Of a stretch of DNA of 64,000 bases, positions 33,932 through 45,977 are shown piece after piece; position 1 is the stretch's first letter; the number at the start of each line of letters is the position of its first letter. Below the pieces are notes generated by a model that was not told where the DNA came from, made no database searches, and saw nothing but the letters and a program-made list of their open reading frames with translations. This DNA comes from Halichondria panicea (taxonomy: Eukaryota; Porifera; Demospongiae; Suberitida; Halichondriidae): positions 3,780,830-3,844,829 of the forward strand of contig NC_087389.1 of assembly GCF_963675165.1 (NCBI RefSeq), given 5' to 3'. A program made the position numbers and the translations under genes.

Positions 33932-36354
33932 ACTATAAGTATATATATATATCGTAAGGTGACAGGTATTATTATTAAATGCGACTTTAGAGTTTTATAC
34001 CGACCATTTTTCAAATTATCCGTGAATTTAGTTTCCTCTCATTTGCTAACATCACATGCAGTAAATGTTAATAAATTTATAGAGTGCACATAATATGCAA
34101 TAGTGTATAAAATTATTGAAATTTTAATTGAAATACATTGAAGATCATAAATGCACTAAAAACATAGTGATTCAGTATCGTTATGCATACAAGCAACAAA
34201 GTCATGCCACAGTGAAAGCAAAATTAAAATCAATACAATCCATGCACAATGAAATGCAAAAAATCGGTCACAACGATTAAAGTGTTTATGTGGTAATATT
34301 TCTCTTTACAACCAGCTCCAAGCCTATAGTCAAAATACAAGCTTCCACAATTACGCTATCATGCACAAACCTGTTAATATACAGCATTTTATTAGAATCT
34401 GTTCATCTCTTTCGGGAAAATGTGTTCCGACTCAATGCATGCATGGTCATGTATGAACAGAGCCATATATTATGCCAACAGAAGGAACAGTTGTTGATCA
34501 CAACACCACGAAAGAAAATTTACGGAACTAACTGTTCATCTCAACAACACCGACTGAGGAAGAAATATCTACTAATCGAAAAATCAATCTCACAGCTCAA
34601 AGAAAGAATCGAAGTATTGCAGGATCTCTCGAAGCCTTCGCTGAATATCTACCGTAGACAATCAACAAATCTTGACTGTGCATGGCATAGAGATTGAATA
34701 ATAAAATAATATAATTATACTATTCATGCACTCCTGGTTATAGCAACTGTTTTTAAATGTACCTGCAGGTGTAACAGAAGAACCCGTTGTTGATCACAAC
34801 ACCACGAAAGAAGATTTCAGAGCTGACACGTATCGAGCTATCTGTTCATCTCAACAACACGAAAGAAGAACACATCAATCAACAAATATCGACTGGGGCA
34901 CAAAGTTCAGAGTTCATAATTATAATCATAATATATTACTATCAACGTAAATCGTCTCTCAAATTGCACTGTCTGCATGTGCATGCAAAGTCATATCATA
35001 TCCCTGTAAAGCCAGTTGTTGATCACATGCAACAAGACGTTCACCGGCATAGAGTTCCTTATATCAAATACATAATAGATGCTCTGCACCCAAATCAACA
35101 TAGCCTTAGCTTGTGACTTTAGTCTTTACATTACGTTTGCTTGCTTGAACAGAGCCACACGCATACCTGCCATCACGAAAAACCAGCTGTTGATTACAAC
35201 ACCACGAAAGAAGATTTCACATGCAGCTGACAAAGCTATCAGCTCATCTCAACAACACGAAAGAAACAAATTTCACCGTTGACAATCAAAATGCATAACT
35301 CGACTGTGGCATAGAGTTCATTTATACTTTGACATGATTGCAGATTGCAGACGGACAGATCTTCACGAAATTTCTTGATAGAGTTCGACAAAATCATCAA
35401 ACAGTACTCACAAAAGTTATTTCGCAATAGCTAGTGTAAATTAAACTATTATAGCTACATAGACACAGTGGCATGGTGGCTAATCCACATACAAGTTTTT
35501 TACTTATGCTAGTAGCTACACATACATGTCCAACAGCATGGTCACTTTATGAAACCAAGCGAAGGATCACGTGAGCTATAGTGTGTGGGATTTGATATCA
35601 TAGAGATCTCCACGATAATTGCACCAGTTGACAAAAGGAACCCACAGCATGTCCGGCTTGAGCAACGTGCCATGCACATGCATGCACAGTGCATGGTACT
35701 CTCAATACTCATGGTAAGAGAATAAAGTTACCATTATACCATAGTTTTGGAGACTCTATAATTATATACAAGGTATAGCTGTACACTCACACTATGTAAG
35801 AGTCAAAATAAATAACTTGGGTGCATTATAATTATGCTTCAACACTGCATGCACAAGTCGAATGTTTTATGCCGACTGCACTGCATGCAATAACATTACA
35901 GGTTATATATATATTTTTTATGACGTTATAAATATAAGCTTGTATGAAGTTAGATATAATCATACAATTCACTATCTCAATTCCTCAAAGGTGACTTGCA
36001 TGCTTGTACGTGACTACAATCAACCAAAGTATGTCTGGAGACAGCTTATCAGAGGTCCTGTGTCAACTATAATATTATTACCCGATCTGCGGCATAGTCC
36101 ATGAGTCACATGAAGCACAACAATTCCAACCACATCAATTTCAACACAATTCACATACTGTACATCTTAATGCCTATATATATAATAAGCAACTAAAAAC
36201 TTGGATTAAAATCACTTAGTGGGACAATCGCTTCAAGTGCATTGGTTCACATACCAACGTTATAGCAGCACAAGCAAGGAGTAGAGAATAAGTAGTCACT
36301 ACGTCCCAACTAAATTCGGACATATAGTGCTACGTAAAGCAAATGCATATTCAC
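33932..36354. other. Spacer between B2 and exportin-5 copy 2
   Basis: The two genes converge here. It contains the GTTGTTGATCACAAC repeat block (34485-35295), one copy of the 58-bp repeat and one copy of the 19-bp AT repeat. No further exportin-5 exons and no other gene were recognised. Confidence 0.45.
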
Positions 36355-36839
36355 CTTGCCCAGGTTCAAGTTTCTTCTGGACCATCTGCTCAGTGACGGT
36401 GAGAGCTTCTACAGCAGCTGTTCTTGGAATCAGAAGAGACACTTGACTAAGTATCTTTACCATCTTACCACAAAATGCTAGAAAGTAAGTTGTTGCACTT
36501 ATATGTAATGTACATTTGCAAGTTAGTGCTGCACATACAATACAGTAAGCTTCATGTACAATACAATTACCACACAGTTAGGGTTTAGATAAACAGTATG
36601 CTTACTCGCAAAGAAGAGCATAAAGTCATCCGCCCCATCAAAGTCCAGACGGGAATACTCTGAACTGACATGGTCGTACACATCAGGGTCACCCACCTAC
36701 AATACATGCAGGGCAAGCACAAGAGTTATATCAGTATATATGTGAGCACTTCTATAACTTCGTGATAATCCAGCGGCATATATGATTAGTAGGCATGGGA
36801 AAAAGGGGCTGGTGCAGTATTAAAAACTTGGGGTGTCCA

Positions 36840-37146
36840 TAGTCTCGAATACCAGCCGGTTCTCATTGTAGCGTGGGAGGGAGAGAACCGTCTGGTTACT
36901 CTGGACATACTTTTCTGTCCTCGGACGGAATGTTGGTAGAGTATATTCATTGGAGCCTTACCCGCAAGAATGTAACATAGCTTTCAAGAATATAACAGTT
37001 TTATTTAGTGCGCACTAAATTGTGGGTTATTATCACGTGATTAACAGGATGATCACATTCCTGACTGACAGAACGCTCCGCCCAGAGTAACCAGACGGTT
37101 CTCTCCCTCCCATGCTACAATGAGAACCGGCTGGTATTCGAGACTA
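36840..37146. mobile_element. Foldback MITE with 9-bp target duplication, unit 2 copy
   Basis: Same insertion as 18686-18992, same interior orientation, one mismatch in the right arm, flanked by GGGTGTCCA. Confidence 0.85.
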
Positions 37147-39681
37147 GGGTGTCCACATTTGGTGCCATTATCGAATTGTATGAAATCTTTGGAAAAGCCT
37201 CCAAAATAAGTGCACTACCTGCTTTCATTGTTTCAATGACACACGTTTTAATGACAGTAGGGCTGACTTTGAAAGTTGAAGATAAAATCAACTATAGTAT
37301 CTTAGCAACATGCACAATGAGATAAAACCTCTGCCAACCAAGCCCATGGCCAGCAGCACTGGCTTCCGCACATGCACAGGTGCTGATGAGGTCAACAAGA
37401 TATCATACCACTGATCACTATGGTATGCAGGTAAAGGACACAACAACAGATAATATGGCGGAAACTTGGTGAGGGATAAACATTATTGAGAAAATTAAGC
37501 TTTTTAAATCAAAAAATATGGCTATCAACAGTTTGCAAAATGTTCATTGTATGAATTAATGCTTGATTTTCTCGAATGTTTCTCCCTCACAAAGCTTCCC
37601 GTGCTGACCTTGAGCAGTTTCTGTCGGGCTATTGTGAGGAGGTGTGTGAGGTGGTCCTTGAACACTGGGTGGTCCTTCAGGTGATTGTGGGAGAGGAACG
37701 TGATCCACACATCAGCTGACGTCAGGCTCAGCAGCTGCATGTGTAAGCGGGAGGAATGAAGTTGCGTCAAAACTGTACAGGATGCTTGTTTTTAGACTAA
37801 AGTTGCAGTATGCCACTATGTTAGCGGATGCAAAATATTGTATAGTGGAACCCCTTTTAAAAGGCCACCCAGGCCAACTGTAATACAGGCACCAGTTGTG
37901 TATACAAAACAACCCTCAACAAAGGCTACTTCCGCTCACAACAGCAAAAAGTGTACTACAAAAGCCAATGTACACCTTAGATTCAGTGTATGAAAGTAAC
38001 TAGGCATAAATATATAATGCTACATGCACAATGACAGCGCTAGCTACCTGGCTGTCGTGCTTAGTGAACTCAGCCACAACCTGGAGGTACAGTTCCAGAG
38101 CCTCCGGAGGCTTGAATGTCAGAGAGTATGTCTGCAGGGACAAGAAACAAGGGCCTGATAACAGACACACAACCATCATTGATACCACACAGATAACATT
38201 CCAGCGTATAAAGACTGACTGCACAACACTGAAAAAACATAACAGTAATCAGATGTCCACCTGTCCACATAATGTACATATATGGCTACAAAGGTTGATA
38301 AGGGAATATTGTAGGGTTAGGTTTGCTATTGATAAGAAAGCTGTTTTTGAGCAAGCCCAATATTAACAGTGCCCCAGTCTCACAGGAGCTGTTTGAGCTA
38401 GTGCAGCCTCACATTACTGACAGAGTAATTAATACTAAGAGTTTAAGCCTGACTATGTGGTACAATAGTGACTTTGGCTGGAGTGGTGGTCTGTGCACTG
38501 CACATGAGGGCAGATCCCTGCACTCACCCAGAGCAGTGCCAGCTGAGAGGTGCCCAAGTGGACCAGGACTTGACACACCCTCTTCAGGAACACGTACTGC
38601 TCCTCCACCACACCTTGCGAGTTGGCCAGTCTGCAAACACAGATATGTACTAAATAATAGTTTACATGCCTTCACTATACAACAGAGTACATTGACCTTC
38701 AAGGTCACACATGTACTTTGTCATACGACAAGACAAGCTTCGAATTCGTTAACACTAAGCTGCAATGCTAAGATAAGATTACTATTATACACATATGAAT
38801 GTTTGAGGGAATGAAAGTGGCAGCAATACGCATTCTATACATAATTGTACCAGCCCAAAAAAAGTAAAAGATTACCACAATGATGTAATGTCCTTCAAAC
38901 CTTACACCTTACATTGAAGCAGCCATGATTCCATTGAGAGCTTCAGTGGAGAGAAGCAATGAGAGAATCGTGGTCCTGTCTCCCTCTGTCTTGCGAACAT
39001 CACCCTGAAATCAAGTTAACACTACTTAACTACCATTGTGTAGTCAAAGAACATGTGCTTGATCGACAGCAAAATAATACGTACTTTTCTGGAGAGGATA
39101 GGCAGTAGACACTCACAGGCGACAGTCTTAAGTTCCTCCATCCCTATGAGGTTGTAGAGGAGCTTAATGAGCTTGGCGTCCTCCATCAGGAGGGTGGGAA
39201 ACTCCACCCACTCCACAAAGCTGACTATCGTGCTCAGGGCAGTTTGACGAAGGGGCTCCGACAGAGGAGACTGGGGGATAATAGGTAAATAGTAAGGTAA
39301 AAGAGAATGGACGAGTGCATCAGTCACGCTGCGATTTTTTTTGGCTTAGTTGAAAATAGGTAAAGATCACTTCGCATAAAAGCTAAATTCAGTACTAGAT
39401 AATACCTCTAAGTTGCTAATGAGAAAAGTGAAGACTGTCTGAGACTGCTGGTTGAGGGCAGCTGCCATCTCCCTCTTACGCCCTGAGGTCATGCCAGACT
39501 CGTACCCGTGGATGTCCTCAGCCAGACGACGAAATATTAGCAACACCAGCTCCACCTGGGTGGACTGGGAGGGGAGAGGTGTGACAGCATGCAAGGACTG
39601 TACTTGAAGTGGTGGCATAATAGTACGCCTAATAATTATACATATTGTATAAGTAGCGAGAAACCATTGAAGTTAGACCAA

Positions 39682-39842
39682 TATCGTATAGCAGGTAATT
39701 TTGGTCGACAAGTTGACTTCCTTTTCCCCACGAAAACGTAAAGTGTGATTCACCGCAACGCAGTGCAGGCAATGCAATTTTTTACTTAAGAAAATCAGTG
39801 AAACGAATTTTTTACCCCATGAAAATTACCCGCTACACGGTA
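39682..39842. mobile_element. MITE with CGTATAGC ends, unit 2 copy
   Basis: Orthologous to 21548-21708. Confidence 0.75.
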
Positions 39843-41165
39843 CTTAAATGGAAGCTGTTAATTGGCTAAAACAAACTGTGTACATAATTTTAGTGTGCTA
39901 GTGTAACATCACATTTCTCCCCTACACCCATACACACAACAGAATCACTACAATTTCAGTGCATAAAGCAATAATTATACGAGTGTAAAGACTAAAGATT
40001 ATCTTACCCCACACTTTGAGACAGTCCCCAAGTCAGTGATAAACGAATCCCATCTCTGCGGCCACATCTTTTTGGCTGTTTCCACGGTGACCCTAGCCAG
40101 AGCCTCCTTAACGAAAGTGGGCTCTTGATCATAAGGAAGGAGTTTCTGCAGCATGAAAGAGAAGGAGTTGTAGTGCAGTTGAGAAGCACTGACATGATAT
40201 AATTAGAGTAAAACATCAGCTAGGACTGCATGGATACAACACACAATGTTGCAGGAGCGTAGCCATCATTTTTTGAAGGGGACAAAAAGCGGTCGTAAAG
40301 TGACTGTTTACCAGCCGCGCAGCACCAGAAATGTTGACAGGAAGCCATGCTTCTTAATATGATGTCATAATTTACTTATATACCTAGTTGGGTGTGGCCC
40401 GATGTTCTATTTGCGCAGGCTAAGAACGAGAGCTAGTCTATAGATTTCGACCAGAATAGCTCACAGTTTAGAGACTACATGTAAATCGTTTTACTTGCCA
40501 CTAGCTAGCTAACTGCAGCCATACTTGGACCTGTGGATTATCCCCATACTTGCAAGTCTTACTTACCCAGACATCCAATCAGTGGTTCAGCCATACATCT
40601 GAGTATCCCTTAAATTACCTGGGATCTTCCCCTAATGTGCATGCATGTATCCAAGTTACCTAGACCATCCGGCTTCCCGCATGGTCTGTCCATGCACCTA
40701 TAGCCCTTGCGTCTGTACCAAAAGTTATCCAAACCATCCAGGATCTTCCTGAACTATTCTACCCTGACTACAGTAAGACAAGGAAGAAAAGGGGGTGCTC
40801 AGCTAGATAAAACTAGAGCACTAAAGTGCAAACCCTCAGCTGGTGACATGATAATACAGAAACCAGAAGAGTGATAATGATGCAGTGCATGTAGCATGTA
40901 TGACTAGCACAGCAACTCAAGGAGCAATAAAACTAAACTAACAACGTACGTGCATGAGACATGCACTGTGGACTGGGATCACAGCAAAGAAGCCTGGAGT
41001 CTTAGACTTAGAGAAGTATGGCTCCTGCCAGGCTGGAGAGTAGGATCCAGAGCTAGCTAAGAATCAGTCAACAGCAGCAACAACAACCAACCCAGGCCAG
41101 TCACAATTCTACTTTGACCCTATTCAATTGTTCCTGGTACGGATCACTTCAGCAGCAAATACCTA

Positions 41166-41386
41166 TACCGTACGGGTAGAAAATTTCGAGGGTGTAAATT
41201 TTCGTGCAATTCAATATTCTGTCTTATTTGGAAAATTTCGCGGGTAGTAAATTTCGTGGAGTTAGGGTGTGTCACTATCTCGCATGCGTAAACAAAGCCT
41301 TTCGCGGGTTTTAATTTTCGTGTTCTGCAGCCACCCACGAAAAACGCGAAATTAAAAACACCTCGAAATTTTCTACCCGTACGGTA
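41166..41386. mobile_element. MITE with TACCGTACGGGTAG ends, unit 2 copy
   Basis: Orthologous to 23023-23243. Confidence 0.8.
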
Positions 41387-43339
41387 GTCAAGGCCACGTG
41401 TAGCTATAGCTAGCTGCCAACATGCAAGTTCAAGCTTCTTAGCTTTTGCTCGACAAAGAAGCTTTAACATCAAAATCTGCCACTATTTAAACCAAGATAT
41501 TGTTGTATGAAGGCTATCCATGCTGTAAACGCAGTACTGTGGCATCCAGGTGAGTAGAAAAGCCCATCACAAACAAACAAACAAACAGACCAACGGACTA
41601 CTATACCCGTGGCCGCCCACGCGCGCCTCGGGTAATAACCTGAGGTGAGTATTAGAAATCCAGAAAAAGGGGGGGATTTCCCCCTTTGCTACGCCACTGT
41701 GTTGAATACATATAGATTTCAGCAAGCTATTCATTAGTACAACTGTTGATAAAGTATACATGTACAGTAGCCCCTCATTAATCAGGTCGCTCTTGGGACT
41801 ATGCAGTTTGGCCGCGTAAGCAAGGTGGCCAGAATTCAGAAAGTGGATAATTATATGCGTATAAAGTCCATTAAAAAATCTGGTTTATATAGGGCGATCA
41901 AAACTGACTAGTTTACGGGAATAGTGAGGTCACAACCTTTCAAGGCGAGTTTTGTGCAGTAGTGATCTAGCTAGCAATTGGTGCCAAACAAAACGGTTGG
42001 TATATCGTATCGAGGTGACCGTTCATAGGGGCGGATTAGCGAGAATCTACTATACTCACATTTGAGAGGAACTGAAGCAGGTTCAGTTGGAACTCTCTGC
42101 CATCATCCAGACTCAAGCTCCTCCATCGATACCTAGAGAAGAGATACGGACGTATCAGTAATTAGAATATCAAGCTTAAATTAGATGGTACGAAAAACTT
42201 CTGTATCATGTTCAACTGCTAATTAGAGTTGATGCAGTCTTTTGACAATAGAGCTGCCCGCTATTTTGTATCTTGCTTAGATAGTGGTGACAACAGTTGG
42301 ACTATACGAATGTAGAAGGTCTCTCTCTACTCATTGAGCATCCATCAACTCTCACTTTGTACAATATGAACACTCACTTAACAAAATGCTCCATGAGTTG
42401 CAATCCAAAGTGCCTGATGACAGGGACGTGCTCCTCGGACAGAATGAAGCCACACCTCAAACAGTACGGACTCTCATCTTTGAACTGCTCCACTTTCTAT
42501 AAAAACAAGAAATTAAAATTGACAGCTAAATGTATTTCAGTAATTCAGCAAAAGTGATACGCAAACAGGGACTTCGAACAAACAGTAGAAATCAACAGAA
42601 ATCAAGCATGAAATCCGATATCTTTCATGAAATCACAAAATCTCAAATGAAATCGTAACAGGACTAGGCAACCATGCCTTTTTTTTAAAAGGGTGTGGTC
42701 TCCAGTGTAGGTGAAGATTACACCCTTTCTTCGAACCGCACTCATTGTCTCTATTGAGATGATTTTTGTGAAGAGATTGTCTCCTATCAGTGTGCAGTGA
42801 GCAGCTCTGAACGTTGAACGCGAACAATTAGCTAGAATCAGATGTCATTGTTCAATTACCACATCCCTAAAACGTCATGTTAACATTTACTAGGAGATTA
42901 CTAGTAAGCTTACAACACTTTCATCATGACTTGTGCTAGTCATGTTACTTTGTGCACAATATTTGTGTAGAGCTATTGGTAGTTTGGCACTCTTCCGTTC
43001 TTATTCTTATTATATAGATCTACTCTTTCTCCTAGTATTAAGCTAGATCATAGCCCTGGTTCCAGGCTAGATCTAGATCAGGGTCCATAGGCAATCTATC
43101 TAGATTAGGTCTTGGAAGCACAAAACCTACCTGACTACACTCTGCTCTCTCTGCCTGAATGGACGAGGGGTCCATGATCTTGTTGACACAGGATATGAGG
43201 TCTCGACACAGCAGCAACAAGGCATCCTGCTTCTCATGCTCAGAGGACCATTGGACAGCCTTCTTCAACCTCGTGGTCTTGCAGCATTCAGCCCCTCCCA
43301 CTTCCTAATTTTCAAGCATTCGCACTCTGTGGCATGCAC

Positions 43340-43397
43340 TAGCCTCGATTCCAGGCCGATTAAAATACGTATTTTAATCGGCCTTGAATCGAGGCTA
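43340..43397. mobile_element. 58-bp palindromic MITE, unit 2 copy
   Basis: Orthologous to 25197-25254, flanked by GGCATGCAC on both sides. Confidence 0.85.
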
Positions 43398-43842
43398 GGC
43401 ATGCACTCACTGTCTAGATTTATAATAATATTGATACATAAAATTTGCATACTTTAGTATAATAATACATGCACACTGTTAATTGATGAGCCTATTATTA
43501 AAAGTGAATTATGTCCCTCATTCCAAACAGCACCTACCCCATCATACTACAACCTTCTTCGTTCTATACACCAGCCATCCTACCCTATGGTGTAAACCAA
43601 AATGGTTCCTGAGATATCGTCCAATGATGGCTGAACAATCCAGTGTAAGACATGCATGCACGTACCCCACTGTTAGAAGGTGACAAAAACACTGTTTTAT
43701 ATGATTGTTGCTTTATAAAAAGTAAATCGCATGTCCGTTATGTCAACGCACAGGGTGAATGCTCTCCGAGCATCTTGTTTCGAGAATAATTGTACGATGT
43801 ACATGCAGTGTATCCAGACTATTACCACAAATTGTTGATGAG

Positions 43843-44000
43843 TACCGTATATATAGCGGGTTATTTTCGTATGGTGGATTTTTTGTATTTCGTAATTAAT
43901 TATTTTACTGCAATAGGTTCAACGCCCTGCACTATCCTGAGCTGTACGAATACTTAAGATACGAATGGGTAGCTCATACAAAAATTACCCCTATACGGTA
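43843..44000. mobile_element. MITE with TACCGTAT ends, unit 3 copy
   Basis: Orthologous to 193-349 and 25700-25857. Confidence 0.7.
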
Positions 44001-44220
44001 TTTGTACTTAGTGCTGCTGATCATATGATCTCCAGCCAATCAGCTTGTATATAGTCACCTGACCATAACTTAATAATGCACGCTATGAAGTAACAATTAA
44101 AGTAAATGTAGCCATAGAAAACGGGGTTCTATGAATATCAAATGTATCGTGATACTATTGTTACATTAATTGCTCATGATCACTATCGATAAACATGCAG
44201 TGATTTAGATGCTGTAGAAT

Positions 44221-45977
44221 TCAATCCACAAAGTTAGACAATGATGCAAATCTGTTCTGAGTAGGGATTGAATATTGTAATCGAACAGCATGGGCTTGGC
44301 GAACAGGTTCGACTGGTGCATCCGGGAGAAGCTCTTTCGTTATTGCATTGTACATATTCCTCCCTTCTTCGTCAAGCATTGAGTAGAGAGGATTGGGTAA
44401 GTTCACGAAAAATTTTTGAAATACTGTTGCAGAGAACATACGACCCAGGCTTTTGTAGGTAAAAGGGCAGCCGAGGATCTGGTTGAAAGTATTGGCAAGG
44501 TGAAGCATGCATTCCCATTGAGCTAAGTAGTGGATCCGATCAAGAGCCTTCATTTGGTTACGGCAATCCTTAATTTCATCACTGCCTTTACAGAGACACT
44601 TTTGAAGGCAGAGAACTAGAGCCAAAATGAAAGCCTTGAATCGATGGTCCACACTTGAGTGAATAGCCATCAGCCAACACCGGCTTGCAACTACTGATAA
44701 TTTCAGATCTTCAGAGACATTCTCCAATTCCGCTGAAATTTGTTCGCACTGAAATACACGTAAAACGATGTCTCTTCGTTTTGTTTTGGGCATATCAGGA
44801 ATATTCAACAGATTGTGTGATCCAAGAATCTCTAAATGCTTCTCATTGAGCGAGGAAGAAATTTTTCGTTCTTCTAATTTACACAGCGATTTTTGCCTGA
44901 CCCCCACAATAATTTCAGGGATACTGCCACTTTCATATAGCAACTAATGAGAGCACCAATAACATACAGAAGGACCGAATTGGTCACTTTCCAAGCAGAC
45001 TCTCTCTTCATATCTTCAACAACTAGTAGATAATTCCAGATTTTGCTCCCCTCCAGAATATGGCCTACCAAGAAATGCATTACATTGCGCGAAAACTCTC
45101 CTTTTTTGAAACGAGATACAATCCACTGAGGGACTGATGTACTAAATGCTGAGTGTTGAGACAGGTCTTCAAATGAACGAGGGACAACTTCATAAAACTT
45201 GTGATCACTAGCGAGTTCTGTTTGATAATCATCAATGTTTAAAGAGGAGGTACTAAGCTTTTCAACTATTAACTCTACTTTAGACTCTCGATCAATTCCT
45301 AGCTCAGGTAGTGCATGGCGACCGTGAAAGTCGTTGCCAAGACAGTATGGTAAGAAAAGGCGAATTTGAGGGTGGCTAAAGTTGCATGTTCGATCAAATT
45401 TCTGATAGTGAAAATACTGCACCTCTGTTTTAAGGTCTTGTAAATTGTGCAGTATGAGAATCAGTCCATGGTTTATGTTAAAAATGAAGAAATCTGAGTC
45501 CAAACCTAAGACAGGACAGCCAAGATGATTTGCAAGTGACACCACATCTCGATCAGCTTCACCATCGGCAACAAAGAACCTAGCCCCAATGGTTTTACGA
45601 ACAGCATCGACAAACACAATTTTTGCCAGATTAGGAACAATCATCTCGTTCTTTTTCAGCTGTTCAATCTGAGATTCAGCCCTACTCAACATCCTAAGCC
45701 GCTGTAAAACTCGATCGTCACTAGTCGCTGCCTTTTCATTTTCATAATCAATACCATCGACTACCACATAGGCCTCGATTCCGATAGATTTTAGCATTGT
45801 AAAGAAATTTACAACTTTCTCATAAAACTCATAATAATCACCCCATCCAATTCCACAAAACAATTTATAGGGCAAGCTAAATCCATCAATGACAATCCTA
45901 CTGGAAACTTTTCTCAGGGTTACAGACTCGAAGTGCCCCATCTCTTTCATGTAGGCGGTTAAGGTCCGAATTCCCAT
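44221..45977 (-). pseudogene. Asteroid-like paralog A3, same 2-bp frameshift as A2
   Basis: Identical in translation to A2 in both open segments and broken by the same AT insertion (near 44936). The 346-residue N-terminal segment keeps every metal ligand of the PIN core. Being identical over 1.75 kb while A1 and A4 differ by about 16 residues, A2 and A3 are either very young duplicates, recently homogenised, or an assembly duplication. Confidence 0.8.

Larger units (their letters stand above)
36355..43301 (-). pseudogene. XPO5: Exportin-5 N-terminal fragment, copy 2 (12 exons)
   Basis: Exons at 43131-43301, 42378-42496, 42060-42132, 40008-40145, 39406-39564, 39085-39270, 38913-39004, 38528-38630, 38048-38131, 37609-37734, 36606-36696 and 36355-36477. 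All borders are GT/AG and the joined frame is open for about 488 codons, roughly the first 40% of exportin-5, including the N-terminal importin-beta-type and Xpo1-type HEAT repeats that bind Ran. Exon 12, intact here, reads KMVKILSQVSLLIPRTAAVEA in part and ends at a normal donor, but no acceptor exon follows before B2. There is no in-frame ATG at exon 1. The clean frame suggests either recent origin or continued use as a truncated product. Confidence 0.8.
25554..43696. repeat. Array unit 2 (18143 bp)
   Basis: Second unit: A2 (frameshifted, -), D2 pseudogene (-), B2 (intact, +), exportin-5 fragment 2 (-). From exportin-5 intron 3 through A2 the offset between units 1/2 and 2/3 stays at exactly 18143 bp (for example 25158 to 43301 and 26078 to 44221). 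This shows a very recent duplication or homogenisation with almost no indels. Confidence 0.9.
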
